Source: Anodontia alba (Eukaryota; Mollusca; Bivalvia; Lucinida; Lucinidae). From it: DNA of 64,000 bases. Numbering within the stretch: the stretch's first letter is position 1; each line of letters begins with the position of its first letter. A program made the translations under genes and the position numbers. Shown piece by piece: positions 12,058 to 23,330 of this stretch. The stretch covers positions 124,322,077 through 124,386,076 of the forward strand of contig OZ024824.1 in the NCBI GenBank assembly GCA_964016985.1. Direction: 5' to 3'. The notes under the pieces are model-generated. The model ran no database searches. It was not told the DNA's origin and saw only the letters and a program-made list of their open reading frames with translations.

Positions 12058-12142
12058 ACTTTATTTTCATTTATTGGGGGTGCAATGTGACAAATCAGAT
12101 CAGGCTACTCATCCCGATCCGCCAGGTTTCAAATCTCCCTCC

Positions 12143-12147
<5 letters not shown>

Positions 12148-12192
<45 letters not shown>
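12148..12192. repeat. (CT)n microsatellite
   Basis: About 45 bp of CT. Confidence 0.95.
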
Positions 12193-12194
<2 letters not shown>

Positions 12195-12332
12195 GTATAT
12201 ATCCTGGAGAAAACATGATTCTCTACATGCAATCAATCAAGTTACCAGTTACTGCATCAACAAACGGAGATGCAGACAGGTCTGAGCCTTCTGTATTTTA
12301 AAAACTCGTCTGTGAAAGGATGAAACATTTAA

Positions 12333-12641
12333 CATTTACCACTCTACGAGCTAATTCAGCAGCTAATTTAAACATAATTTCTTATTCTCCCCAGTAAATT
12401 AAGATTCGCCAGTTCATGCAGTTAGTCTCCTAAGGAGACAATTTGCATGAAATGTCCCACAAAACAGTCTTTGACAATTCATGCAATTTGTCTACTAAGG
12501 AGAAATATTTGCATGAAATGCCAAAGCCTTTTTCTGGGAAAAGTAAAAAAAAAGATATGCATGAAATGTCAAAGCCTATTTTCTGAGAAAATATAAAAAA
12601 AAGTACTTCAAACGGTTTTCTGCTGAATTTTTACCCATCAT
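12333..12641. mobile_element. MITE-G copy 2, rearranged
   Basis: TTAA at 12329-12332 and 12642-12645. Contains three successive GCATGAAATG blocks separated by TCTCCTAAGGAGA, so its palindrome has been partly multiplied. Confidence 0.7.
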
Positions 12642-12645
12642 TTAA

Positions 12646-12862
12646 CGCTTAGCACTCTGGGTAAAATTTTCAGCGGACGACATATTGAAATATATTTTCT
12701 TATTTTTCCCAGAAAAAACAGGTTTTTGACATTTCATGCAAATTGTCTCCTTGGAGACAATTTGCATGAAATACCAAATCCTGTTTTTTGTGAAAAATAA
12801 GAAAAAAGATCACCAATTTGTCGTCTGCTGAATTATCCAAGAGATTGATAAAGGTTAAAGCG
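12646..12862. mobile_element. MITE-G copy 3
   Basis: Shares the TTAA 12642-12645 with the previous copy. CGCTTAGCACTCTGGG left end; palindrome TTTCATGCAAATTGTCTCC/GGAGACAATTTGCATGAAA; right end TAAAGCG before TTAA 12863-12866. Confidence 0.8.
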
Positions 12863-13042
12863 TTAAGTACACAAATAATACACATACACTCACTCAAAGT
12901 ATGCATTAGGAATGTTTCGGAAAATGGACCCTCTTTATATCTACAAGGCAGAACTTATTTCTATAGCATAAAATGTGAACCAGTCTATATACAGCACGTG
13001 CTTGCGGAACATCTAAATCATACTGATATGCATACGTCTTCT

Positions 13043-13149
13043 CCCAGTCAGCATTCTACGTAAATCTATATCGGGCCGTTATCGGCCCGTCAGGGTAGCT
13101 GACAGGCCGATGACGGCCCGATGTAGATTTACGTAGAATGCTAGCTGGG
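13043..13149. mobile_element. MITE-F2 palindrome (CGGGCCG type), copy 1
   Basis: Ends CCCAGTCAGCATTCTACG and CGTAGAATGCTAGCTGGG; arms TCGGGCCGTTATCGGCCCG and complement around a short AGGGTAGCT loop. About 107 bases. Confidence 0.88.
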
Positions 13150-13189
13150 CTGTCCTTTCGACATCACCCGGAAAGAGGTTTTTCTATTC

Positions 13190-13632
13190 CATTTCGAAAA
13201 CACGCCTTTTCAAATATATAGAAACTTTCATGTCATAGGCCAAGTCCGTCGTACCATCATTTATTACGTCATTGGTTACGTATCGATGCCATGTTCCAGT
13301 GATCATCCTTTCATCATTAAACTCCATTTTCATTATGTAATCGTTGTATTGTTGTGTGATTATCCGACGTCAGAACCCTCTGCGGTGACATTCACCTCCA
13401 AAAAATTGAAAAATTTCAGATAAAAAACTCTGATATTTTTCATACTTTTGCTCAAAACATAGATTGTGGGTACTCGTTAGAACCGCCTCGCCGAGGCGGT
13501 TCTAACGAGTACCCACAATCTATGTTTTGAGCGAATATAAAAAAAATAATGTATACCCCTGTAAACCCCAGTTTTACTATATAAAAGTGGGGTTTAAGGG
13601 GGTCAAAAATATATAGGCATGTTTTCGTGATG
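13190..13632 (+). mobile_element. MITE-A copy 6 with nested insertion
   Basis: Normal family A element once the 160-base insertion at 13231-13390 is removed; palindrome perfect (CCGCCTCGCCGAGGCGG). Confidence 0.95.
13231..13390. mobile_element. 160-bp insertion nested in MITE-A copy 6
   Basis: Absent from the 25 other copies. Flanked by TTCA on both sides (13227-13230, 13391-13394), ends TGTCA and TGACA. No internal palindrome and no match elsewhere in the window. Confidence 0.7.
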
Positions 13633-14178
13633 CGTTTTATTTTAAATGAAAATACTTTCATCTGATTGACCATATCTTATCCGAAACCATTTGTCTTTTC
13701 TATTTCTGTGTTTTGTTCTCAAATATTTACCCTTTAAATTTACGCCCAAATATTGGACTGACCTATATAGTTTCTATAGTAATGCGATTTGATTTTATCT
13801 TTTTTTTATTAGGGAAAATATTTTTTACTTTTCTTCGCTGATTTTGATTATTGATATTTGCACAACAATACTGTGAACATTTCAAACAAAAATTGAACAA
13901 ACGAAAATTTTGAAAAAAAAAACAAAAAAAAACTGTCTCCAATTTTCCGATTTTGCAGTCATTTTTACTACGGGAAAACAATGAAATATTATTTTTAAAA
14001 CAACAAATAGAATAAAATTCCTGCAAATGGCTTTGGCCTATATCATGATAAAAATATAGTAATTTACTTCTATATAAAGTGCTAGGCAAAAAAAAAAAAA
14101 TAATAATAAAATAAATAAAAAAATAAATAAATAAAAAAAAAAAAAAACCTTTCTGAAAGATGTCGAAAGCAGAATAGA
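13633..14178. other. AT-rich, no gene recognised
   Basis: Long A and T tracts (13908-13930, 14088-14150). The open frame across it is low-complexity. Confidence 0.5.
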
Positions 14179-14286
14179 TCCAAACAAACACACAATTTCG
14201 CAACAACGTCGTTACAACGTCGCTGCTACGTTGTGACGTTGCAGCGACATTGTAATGACATTTCCGCGACGTTGTGTGTTTGCTGG
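14179..14286. mobile_element. MITE-F palindrome (AACGTCG type)
   Basis: Arms AACAACGTCGTTACAACGTC and a mutated complement; right end TTGTGTGTTTGCTGG. Confidence 0.75.
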
Positions 14287-14303
14287 AGATAAATGTGGGT
14301 GTC

Positions 14304-14472
14304 TGATAATTATTTTCTTATTTCTCCATCAAAACATATCTTGTGGCTTCTCGTTATAAGCGCCTCACCGATGCGCATCTAATGAGTACCAACAACATAT
14401 GTGTTTGCGAGGTGTTTATACATATGTAATGAGTACCTACAACACATGTTTTCGCTGAGAAATCAGAAAAAA
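14304..14472. mobile_element. MITE-L copy 2
   Basis: TTTTCTTATTTCTCCATCAA arm, core GCGCCTCACCGATGCGC, and a partly duplicated right arm (AATGAGTACCAACAACATATG appears twice in variant form). Confidence 0.65.
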
Positions 14473-14534
14473 ATATCAGTAGCGTTTGGTTGAGTGCCTT
14501 GTCTAGAGCTACAAAGTATACTGTGAAATAAGCC

Positions 14535-14960
14535 CTTTTGCCGTACGCGAACAGGGATGACCTAGATAAGACTACATATCCACGCAGTCTGATCAGAGCC
14601 TGTTTTGTTCGTCCATAACTCAGTAATATCTACTGATTGTGTAAGAAGGCAGCGAAGACCTTAATCAGACTGTGCGAAGGCCAGCTGATCTGGGCATTTG
14701 TCAAAAAGGCTTTGTTGTCGTGTTGTGCATCAGCTGTGCAACAGTGTTGTCTGATCAGAGTTTGCTACAATATTTTACACGAAATAGTGCTCCTCCAAAA
14801 AGAAAACGACCTTATGACATGTGCGCAGCGAGGAGTCAGATCAGCATGCGCATATACAGTCTGACCTGAGTCTACACTGGTTACTAACGCAAAATATAAG
14901 CAAACAGCGTAGACCCTGATCAGACTGCGCGGAGGCGAAGGCTGATCTGAGTCTACGCCA
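14535..14960. repeat. family H repeats, two
   Basis: Palindromic GATCAGACTGCG/GGCTGATCTGAG blocks at about 14580-14700 and 14830-14960, the second with GTAGACCCTGATCAGACTGC ... GATCTGAGTCTACGC. Confidence 0.6.
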
Positions 14961-15034
14961 ATAGCATGTTGCATATGACCCGAACTAATTTTGGCATTAA
15001 ATAATGCATAAAAACGCCATGGGGCCAACATTAA

Positions 15035-15251
15035 CCCATTCATGCCCGGAGTCCCATAAAAGGGACATCGGCAAACTATGTGGACGCAGATCAGACGCCG
15101 CAGAACGGCTGATCAGAGTCTACACTGTTTGCATTTAGTACAGGGATTTCTATAATTCAAGGTAATAACAAAAACTGACTAGACACCCCTATATAGGAAA
15201 TTAACCTGTCCAAAGAGTTGAGGTAGAAGAGTCAACCAAGCGTAAATGGAT
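15035..15251. mobile_element. MITE-E copy
   Basis: TTAA 15031-15034, left end CCCATTCATGCCCGGAGTCC, core CAGATCAGACGCCGCAG/CTGATCAGAGTCTACACTG, right end AGCGTAAATGGA before TTTAAA. Confidence 0.75.
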
Positions 15252-15833
15252 TTAAATATTCCGGTTTATCCTAATATAAACGTTATAAAAAAAAGAAGGG
15301 TCGGTCGTTGAGATATTTACTTTTATTCCTTGGTGAATGAAAAACGAATTCCAAACTTTAAGAGAAATATTAAAACCAGTTGAATGTCTTTAAAAATATT
15401 TTATAATGGTGTTGAATTTATATCTTAGCAGAAAAAAAGGGTAAATAAAAATAGCAAAGTAATACAGAAAAAAACAAACTTCAAATTGCAAAATATAAAA
15501 TATAAATTTTGGGTAAATAAAAAAAAAATGTTCCATTTCCAGTCCAGGAAAAGTTGTTTGGGAGATCAGATCATTCTATAGGTCGGTCGGGTAAGGGGAA
15601 CAACTTTAATTTTAGCCTGGAAATTCGAAAGTCAATGTAGACTGTGTGAATGCGCAGGGAGGTCTTGAACTTTTCAGAATATATGCCTTTCGGTTTGCCC
15701 TGATTAGATATGTCTACTGTAAGGAGATGAGGCTTGTTAAACCCATTGTAGACTGAATGAACCACCCCGCCCCCACCACCACCACCACCACCACGAAGTA
15801 TACCTCGTCCCCTAAGGTTGCACTAACATTTAG
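15252..15833. other. no gene recognised; (ACC)n at 15768-15793
   Basis: AT-rich, A tracts, a short CCA trinucleotide run near the end. Confidence 0.5.
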
Positions 15834-16096
15834 CATCACGAAAACATGCCTATATAAGTTTGATATATTATATAGTAAAACTGGGGTTTAGAGGGGTATA
15901 CATTATTTTTCTTATTTTTGCTCATAAACATAGATTGTGGGTACTCGTTAGAACCGCCTCGCCGAGGCGGTTCTAACGAGTACCCACAATCTATGTTTTA
16001 AGCAGAAATATGAAAATATCACTTTTTTTATCTGAAAATTTTCAGTTTTTGGAGGTGACATTTTCTATATATTTGAGTAGGCGAATTTTCGTACTG
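15834..16096 (-). mobile_element. MITE-A copy 7
   Basis: Complete, reverse orientation, perfect palindrome. Confidence 0.95.
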
Positions 16097-16141
16097 GGGC
16101 ACGTATGGTACAAGTACCCTCATAGCACCAGATAATGCGCA

Positions 16142-16283
16142 TTTTCAACAAATATTTTTTTATATTTTTCTTATTTCTCAATGGAAACATATGTTGTGGT
16201 ACTCATTAGAAGCGCCTCACCGAGGCGTTTCTAATGAGTACACACAACGTATGTTTTCATGGAGAAATAAGAAACATATTATT
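16142..16283. mobile_element. MITE-L copy 3
   Basis: TTCTTATTTCTCAATGGAAA arm, core CATTAGAAGCGCCTCACCG ... CGGTGAGGCG-like complement with TTCTAATGAG, right arm TCATGGAGAAATAAGAAA. Confidence 0.75.
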
Positions 16284-16858
16284 CGACTCAGTACCCTTTC
16301 TATGCCACTGCTGCTTTTGACATCTTTTAGAAAGTCGGTATTTCCGTGGCACTGACTCAGAAGTGCAAAACCTTTTGTCGTACGTACCTATGCATTGAAA
16401 GTTTTGTTCATTCAGTGGTTTTCAAATGAAAATTTCCATTTTTCCCATAGTACAAAATAGCTGTTAATTATGCAAAATATCGATAGGATAAGTAGTTTGG
16501 TTGCATATTTTCAATAATTTCCACTTGTTTAAAATGTATGACATTTTTTTTTGCAATATTGTTACGGAACATAAAATCAGTCAAGAAAAGCAAAAAGTAT
16601 TTTCTAATAAAAAATTTTCCAAAAAAAAAAAAAAAAAAAAAAAAGAAAAAGAAAAAAAAAATGTCTACTATAGAAATTGCATGTTAGACCCATTCTGGCA
16701 ATAAAATTCTACGATAAATATTTAAAACAAGGCACAGAAATGGTTTCTGATAAGATATTGATAGCCACAAAGGATATTTGTTTTCCGTTTGAAATAAAAT
16801 GCCAAGCAATAACGTGTTTGCAAAGGATGTCAAAAGCACACTAAATTAGCTGTATCAC
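16284..16858. other. no gene recognised; A-rich run 16619-16660
   Basis: AT-rich sequence; a poly(A)-like tract with G interruptions. No supported coding. Confidence 0.5.
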
Positions 16859-17140
16859 CAATACGAAAACACGCCTATTCATCAAATATATTGAAAATGT
16901 CATCACCAAAAACTGAATGTTTTCAGATAAAAATTCTGATATTTGTCATATTTCTTCTCAAAGCATAGATTGTGGGTACTCGTTAGCACCGCCTCGCCGA
17001 GGCGGTTCTAACGAGTACCCACAATCTATATTTTAAGCAGAAATAAGAAAACATAATGTATACCCCCTGTAAACCTCAGTTTTACTATATAAAAATGGGG
17101 TTCATGGGGGTCAAAATTATATAGGTATGTTTTCGTGATG
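16859..17140 (+). mobile_element. MITE-A copy 8
   Basis: Complete; left terminus CAATACG, one mismatch in the palindrome (TTAGCACCG). Confidence 0.94.
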
Positions 17141-17680
17141 ACTATTAAAAAATACAAAGTAGCCTTTCTACGTATAGGAATTGACCCGTAACGTCAGAAA
17201 ACGTACAGTCAGAGGCCAAAATTAATTCCACAAAAATATTTTCTCATAGACTTTAATGCATTTTAATGTTTACAAGACACTTAATATTGTGTAACATCGT
17301 AAAGAAAATACTGATGTTCTGTAATAATTGGAAAGGTAAATGATGCATGTCCAAAATATATGACTTTGATAAATATCGGCTAGCTTTCTTCTCAGATACA
17401 ACAATTTAAATTAAGAGGAAATTTTAAAAATGACAGATTTCCATTGACGTCAATGTTGACGTCGCTCAAAAACTGCCAACATGTCTTACACAAAATTTAA
17501 TTCTTAGTCTCTCGTTCGCATAGAGAAAATCCAGTGAGAATCAGAATGTATATTACATAAATCGTCCAGCTTTTAAATGATGTGACCGTTATAAAAATAT
17601 GAACAATCATTTTTATTATCATTTATTTTTTGTAAACATTGAACTCTATGGGATTTTTGATGCTGTGGAATTACTTTTGA
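17141..17680. other. no gene recognised
   Basis: Unique-looking AT-rich sequence. Confidence 0.5.
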
Positions 17681-17689
17681 TCCCTGACT

Positions 17690-17880
17690 GTACCTGCGGA
17701 TATGTGCGCAAAGCGTCAGATCGGCCTGCACATTTGCGCAAGCTAACCAGAATCTTAACTGGGCGCATTTTGGATAACCAAGAATGAAAAGTTTCTTCAT
17801 GCGGACAACGATGTCCAGACTCCGCCGATGCGCAGGCTGATTTGAGTCTACGTTGGTGCACATGTCAGAAGGTACGTTGC
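17690..17880. repeat. family H repeat
   Basis: TGTGCGCAAAGCGTCAGATCG, GCGCATTTTGGATAACCAAG and GATGCGCAGGCTGATTTGAG. Confidence 0.6.
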
Positions 17881-17938
17881 GGCTCAGTTGTGAATATTCT
17901 ACACAGGTTATGCATTTCGCGACGTTGGCTGGGAGTGT

Positions 17939-18196
17939 CATCACGAAAACATACTAAACCTCATTTTTATATAGTAAAACTGGGGTTTACAGAGGTATTT
18001 ATTATTTTTCTTATTTCTGCGCAAAAACATAGATTGTGGGTACTCGTTAGAACCGCCTCGCAGAGGCGGTTCTAACGAGCACCCACAATCTATATTTTGA
18101 GCAGAAATATGAAAAAATATGAGAATTTTTATCTGAAAATTTTCATTTTTTGTGGTGAAATTTTCAATATATTTGCATAGGCGTGTTTTCGTAATG
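17939..18196 (-). mobile_element. MITE-A copy 9
   Basis: Complete, slightly short in one arm; terminus CATCACGAAAACATA. Confidence 0.94.
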
Positions 18197-18356
18197 GTAA
18201 TACAAAATAATAATGTACAATGTACAAATGTGCAGGGTCATGGGTGACGGTTCTTCGGCGCATCTGCGAAGAGCAAAGATCCCGATCAGTCAGCGAAGTA
18301 GCACAATCTGAAAAGGGCCTTTGCTCTAAGGCGGTAAATTTCGCAATATCTATTGA

Positions 18357-18626
18357 CAATACGAAAACACGCATATTCAAATATACTGAAAATTTTACCA
18401 CCAAAAAATAAAAATTCTCAGATAACCGTTCTGATATTGTTCATTTTTCTGTTCAAAACATAGATTGTATGTATCCGTTAGAACCGCCTCGGCGAGGTGG
18501 TTCTAACGAGTACTCACAAGCTATGCTTTTGAGCAGAAATAAGCAAAATAATGTAAACCCCAGTTTTACTATATAAAAGTGGGGTTTAAAGGGGGGTCAA
18601 AATTATATAGGCGTGTTTTCGTGATG
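18357..18626 (+). mobile_element. MITE-A copy 10
   Basis: Complete but old: several uncompensated palindrome mismatches. Confidence 0.94.
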
Positions 18627-18627
18627 G

Positions 18628-18735
18628 ATCTGTAAGCGAACAGTGAAAGCTCCGATCGGACTGTGCTGATGCACAGTCTGATCTGGGCCTTTGCTGCCCG
18701 TATATGCCCTACAGATACATTTTCCGAAGACGCGG
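18628..18735. repeat. family H hairpin
   Basis: GCGAACAGTGAAAGC...CGGACTGTG / CACAGTCTGATCTGGGCC, followed by TACATTTTCCGAAGACGCGG. Confidence 0.6.
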
Positions 18736-19240
18736 AACAAACCCTTTTATGTGAACTGAGCATACACAGATTACTCCGTTAGCGCCCGCATGTTCTTTAC
18801 GAGGCATACGCAGTTTGGCATGACACGGTTCAAACTTTGTGTCGTATGTGAAATGATTGCTAACAAATAAGCTAATTCTATGGTAACACATTCGTCCAGG
18901 AGCTGGTTTAGAGGTAATTTACCATTTATAAAAGCGTATACATTTGTTAAGACAGCTGCATCGTTGGGCTGAACAATTTGACATAACATACATCTAAAAC
19001 TAGCCACAAATCACGACAAATAAAACGAGAAACGGTGCACAAATATTACACTCCCAAATCTAAAAGCCTACTGCAACTACTAGCAAGCTTGTACAAGTAT
19101 AGTCCCACCGTTGCCCGCTCCCAGCTAAGCGTTCTACGTTTTTTGTACTTAAATCCATATCGGACAGTTATCGGATTAAGGTATAATACTTGCTCGGCTG
19201 TCTGCGTACCTAATACTGGAGTTTTGCAGAGTGCATAAAA
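18736..19240. other. no gene; half MITE-F2 at about 19118-19205
   Basis: CCCAGCTAAGCGTTCTACG resembles one F2 end and TCGGCTG the other, with a decayed centre. Confidence 0.4.
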
Positions 19241-19251
19241 AAATGATAAAT

Positions 19252-19511
19252 ACAATCGACTCTCGTTATCTCGACTTCGCTTATCTCGAATAACCGCTTA
19301 TTTCGAAGTGAGAATCTGGTCCCCGTTTTACCATGTAAATTTAACAACAGGTAACACAAAATATTGCGGAAAAGAGGAAAAATTGCTCCTATGGAGCAAT
19401 TTCTCCCCTTTTCCACAATATTTTCATTCTACAAATCTGATATGTCGAAGTACTGATATCTCGAAGTATTTCAGAGAGCCCCTTTGACTTCGAGATAACG
19501 AGAGTCAACTG
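19252..19511. mobile_element. pogo-like MITE, family C relative
   Basis: TA 19250-19251 and 19512-19513. TIR CAATCGACTCTCGTTATCTC and complement ATAACGAGAGTCAACTG. Centre hairpin AAATTGCTCC/GGAGCAATTT within AATATTGCGGAAAAG/CTTTTCCACAATATT. Confidence 0.8.
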
Positions 19512-19529
19512 TACGGTATTTGAACCGCG

Positions 19530-19770
19530 CCATGCAAAAATATATCTTCGGACATGCGCAAAGGGCGCAGATGCATATAGTAACCCTGCGCAGGTGCAAA
19601 GTATCACCCGGACCTTTGTACTCTATTCATATATTCTGTAGTATCCAACGACTCTGTTAGCGGACATTGAAAGCCAGGTCAGATTGCGTGGATGCGCGAT
19701 CAGACTGCGCAGGCTGATCTGGGTCTTCGCTGTCTGCATTTGCTCGAAGACATGTTTCGCATGGCGCATC
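19530..19770. mobile_element. MITE-H copy
   Basis: CATGCGCAAAGGGCGC, CCAACGACTCTGTTAGCGG, GATCAGACTGCGCAGGCTGA, right end ATGTTTCGCATGGCGC. Confidence 0.6.
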
Positions 19771-19866
19771 CCACTTACACTAAATATTCTGACAACATAC
19801 CTCCTCACCATACTTCTCCCAAATTTCATTTTTCTACACGTTGATTTAGTTAGAAATGCTGGTTGA

Positions 19867-20000
19867 ATGAGCAGACAGTGTAGACCCTGATCACACGCCG
19901 CATTATGCCGTGTAGCGTATGACCTTGGTCTACATTGTATTCTTATACCTGTATGTCTGAATATGTAGGCTGAATACGGAAATACTGCAAACCTTTCTAG
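19867..20000. repeat. MITE-N-like fragment
   Basis: GACAGTGTAGACCCTGATCA / TGACCTTGGTCTACATTGT palindrome and CCTGTATGTCTGAATATG. Confidence 0.5.
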
Positions 20001-20021
20001 ATTGTCTTCGATGGCATCTAG

Positions 20022-20122
20022 CCAGAGCATTCTACTTTAACTACATTGAATCGTTATCGGCCCGACAGGATTCCTATCGGGTAGATTACGGCCCAGTATA
20101 GATTAAGTGGAATGCTAGCTGG
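20022..20122. mobile_element. MITE-F2 palindrome, decayed copy
   Basis: CCAGAGCATTCTACTTTAA and GGAATGCTAGCTGG with TCGGCCCGACAGG ... TCGGG inside. Confidence 0.65.
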
Positions 20123-20307
20123 AATGTGCGTTGTCTGTGGTTTGTTTTATCCTATGTTGGATGCTAATACGATGTTAATATGCTAATATTGTTTTTTTTT
20201 CCTGCTCTACAGATGACTTAATACACTTTCAGGGGAGGTAAATATATCACAGATGTTTTATTTCCTTTCTGACAACAGCATCTTCTCTAAGAGGAAAGGA
20301 TTTGCTC

Positions 20308-20820
20308 TAAATTTTAACAGAACTAAATCAGTGCTGTGTAGGTTTTAGCGGAACCAATTCAGTGCTGTGTAAGTTTTAGCGGAACCAATCCAGTGCTATG
20401 TAAGTTTTAACGGAACCAATCCAGTGCTGTTTAAGTTTTAGCGAAACCAATCCAGCGCTGTGTAAGTTTTAGCGGAATAAATCTGGTGCTCTGAAAAATT
20501 TTAGCAGAACTAATCCACTGCTGTGTAAGTTCAGCAGAACCAATCCGGTATTTGTAAGTTTTAGCGGAATAAATCCAGTGCTGTGTAAGTTTTAGCGGAA
20601 TCAACCAGGTGCTCAGAAAATTTTTAGCAAACCAGACACTTTCATCCACTCAGTTTAAATGCAATCTTGTTTGGGAAAACTTCTCTCTCGGACGAGGATA
20701 ACTTTGTTCTTTTTCAGGCAATTCAACAATATATTAAAGATTCCATGCGATTCGAATAATTCCGCAGAAGATAGTGCAAACTCATGCACTGTTTAAATTC
20801 TGGATGACGGCCGACACTGA

Positions 20821-20851
<31 letters not shown>

Positions 20852-21222
20852 ACGTTAGAAAATAATTATGTATTCTAATAGCTATATCTATATGTTTGCC
20901 ATGTTGTAATTGTTTATATGTTGTAGGGGGCGGGCTGTAACTAATGTTGTTAGAACTTGTAGCCCAAACCCATTGCTATTTGAGGCAATAAAATATGTTT
21001 AAACTAAACTAAACTAAAATTTTTAGTAGAACCAACTCAGAACGTTTTAGCGGAACCAATCTAGTGCTGTGTAAGTTTTAGCGGAAACAACCTGGTGCTC
21101 TTACAATTTTAAGCAGAACCAATCCAGTGTCGTGTAAGTTTTAGCGGAACCAATCCAGTGTTGTGTTAGCGGAACCAACCCGATGCTGTGTAAGTTTTAG
21201 CGGAACCAACCAGTTTGTGACA
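20308..21222. repeat. minisatellite, about 31-bp unit, split by a LINE
   Basis: Units of TTTTAGCGGAACCAATCCAG-TGCTGTGTAAG. About ten units before 20627 and about seven after 21016. The two blocks are continuous if the LINE 3' end and one copy of its target duplication are removed. Confidence 0.9.
20628..21015 (+). mobile_element. LINE 3' end, 5'-truncated, with target duplication
   Basis: Matches in reverse complement the 3' end of the LINE at 52551-53296: end of ORF (FQAIQQYIKDSMRFE), stop, UTR with ATCT tetranucleotides at 20821-20850, AGGGGGCGGGCTGTAACTAA, AATAAAATATG and tail (AAACT)n. Flanked by AAAATTTTTAG at 20617-20627 and 21016-21026. Inserted in a minisatellite. Confidence 0.9.
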
Positions 21223-21432
21223 ATTTGTACTGAAAACGTATTAGTACCTGATATGGAGATGTAACCTTCATAATTGCTCCGCCACATTAATGCCTTTTCT
21301 GAAAAGGGTATACCCTGAAAGGAAAACAACTTGTTTACCTTTAGAATAGACCCTATTCAGAGAAGAGGACGAATAATCGGAATAGTTACCTCCTCCTGCA
21401 AGTGTATCGATTGTCCATAAATTATCCTGGTG

Positions 21433-21757
21433 CAGTAAAACTTGAATGACTCGAAAACCAATGGCTCGTTTACCGTTACTGACTCAAACGTTTTCTTATT
21501 CTATCATGGAAATGTATGTTGTGTGTATTCAAAAATAATGGTATGTTGAGTGTAATCATTAGAATCGCCTCGTCGAGGCGATTCTAATGAGTTCACTCAA
21601 CATACCATTATTTGTGAAAAATCGAAAAGACATTCCTAAATTACTTTAATCTCCATCCTGACCTGGCGCTATGATTAACCCTCAGTGGCTCGAACTACTC
21701 GTGTCTAGAATGAATTTCCATGGTCCCAAGGATGTTCGAGCCATTGAAGTTCGACTG
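21433..21757. mobile_element. MITE-C copy 2
   Basis: CAGTAAAACTTGAATGACTC left, GAAGTTCGACTG before TA right; central palindrome CATTAGAATCGCCTCGTCG and complement with TGGTATGTTGAGTG arms. Confidence 0.85.
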
Positions 21758-22119
21758 TATTTAGGTCAATTATGCTAATTGTTAGTTACTTTCAATAAGA
21801 TTTAAATACATATGATCATAAAAAGTATACAATCAAACCTGTGCATACATTGCATATTCACACAAACACCAGAAAATGTTAACAATGAATCTCTAAGCAC
21901 CAATTAGTGTATATGCGCGTGCATTCTTCGATGCTCATACAAGAAACATTTTACTGGCAATGCAAGTGAAGTGTTCTGATACCATGAATGAAGAGCAAAG
22001 GTCCTGGTCAACATGGATATCCGTAGTCTGATGCTGCAGTTCTCTGTTAGTCGATATAGAATGCGGGGAACGAAGCCTCTCAGTTATCAGGCAGCTGATG
22101 ATAGGTTTCGGCTCCTTTT

Positions 22120-23330
22120 TTTCGAGCAGTTTCTACAAAGTTATCTAAAAATTGTAGTATTATTATATGCTGACGACACAGTTCTATTAGCCGAAAATGT
22201 AAATGAATTACATGAATTATTAAATGAATTTCATAATTATTGGAAATTATGGAAGTTAGATGCCAATACCGATAAATCTAAAATTGTTATATTTGGTGAC
22301 AGAACAAGAAATCATCCTGACATTATATTTGATGATAAACCTTTAGAAGTATTAGACAGTTTCAAATATTTAGGAATATTATTATCAAAATCGCGAAATT
22401 TCCATAAAACTAAACATCACGTTGCAGAACAAGTTTGAAAAGCTTTATTTAGAATATTTAAAAAAACAAGAAATCTAGATATGTCTATTGACTGTCAATT
22501 AAAATTATTTGATAATATGATTTTACCTATTCTAACATATGGGTCTGAGATATGGGGTTTTGGTGACTTAACAACTATTGAAAAGGTTCAGACTGATTGT
22601 CTAAAAAGAATACTCAATGTTAGGAAAAGTACCCCACATTTAATGGTTTATGGAGAGCTTGGTCGCTTTCTAGTTTCATTGCATATTAAAAAGAGATTCA
22701 TAAATTTGTGGTCGAATATGTTGCTAGGCAAAAAATCAAAACTGTTATATCGATTGTACTCTGTTTTATATTCAGATTACGTTACTGGTAGATATGATTG
22801 CCCTTGGTTGTCAAATGTTAAAGCAATTTTAAAGGAGGTAGGTGAAAACGAAATCTGGATCAATCAGAGGCCAATAAATAGTATGTGGATTTCACAAGTA
22901 ATTGAGCTTACTCTCAAAGATCAGTTTAAGTAGTCATGGATTTCTATTATAAATGATTCCTCAAAATGCCTTAATTACAGAATCTATAAAACAGAACATA
23001 AATTCGAAGAATATCTTATTATAATGTACTATAAATTGCGAAAAAGTTTTATTAATTTTCGAACATGAAATCAAAAACTTCCAATCGAAACTGGCAGATG
23101 GCGGCAAATCGATAGAAATCTCAGAAAATGTAATCGTTCTTTAGGTAATATAATTGGGGATGAATATCATTATGTTTTTGAACGCTCTTTCTTTGATTTT
23201 GATAGAAGCGTATTAGCACCATTCATACGTAGAAATTACACAAATACTTTATTGTTTTATAACTTGTTCAATGAAACAAACTCATATAAGCTTCGACGCC
23301 TTTGTAAGTTCTTAGGAAACTATTTTTAGA
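22120..23330 (+). pseudogene. LINE reverse transcriptase remnant
   Basis: One reading frame through the whole span with stops at 22436-22438, 22931-22933 and near 23065. It has the catalytic YADDTVLLAE motif, then DKSKIVIFG, FKYLGILLS, a thumb region with ILPILTYGSEIWGF and IEKVQTDCLKRIL, and a C-terminal CNRSLGNIIGDEYHYVFE ... FF motif typical of Jockey/Nimb-type mollusc LINEs. 5' part with endonuclease is missing. Dead copy. Confidence 0.88.

Noticed and set aside
13763..14206. 147-codon minus-strand frame
   Set aside because: Low-complexity Phe/Ile/Tyr translation of A/T tracts with no domain or splice support.
20431..20649. Minus-strand frame with repeated IPLKLTQ units
   Set aside because: Shadow of the 31-bp minisatellite, whose length keeps a frame open for several units by chance.
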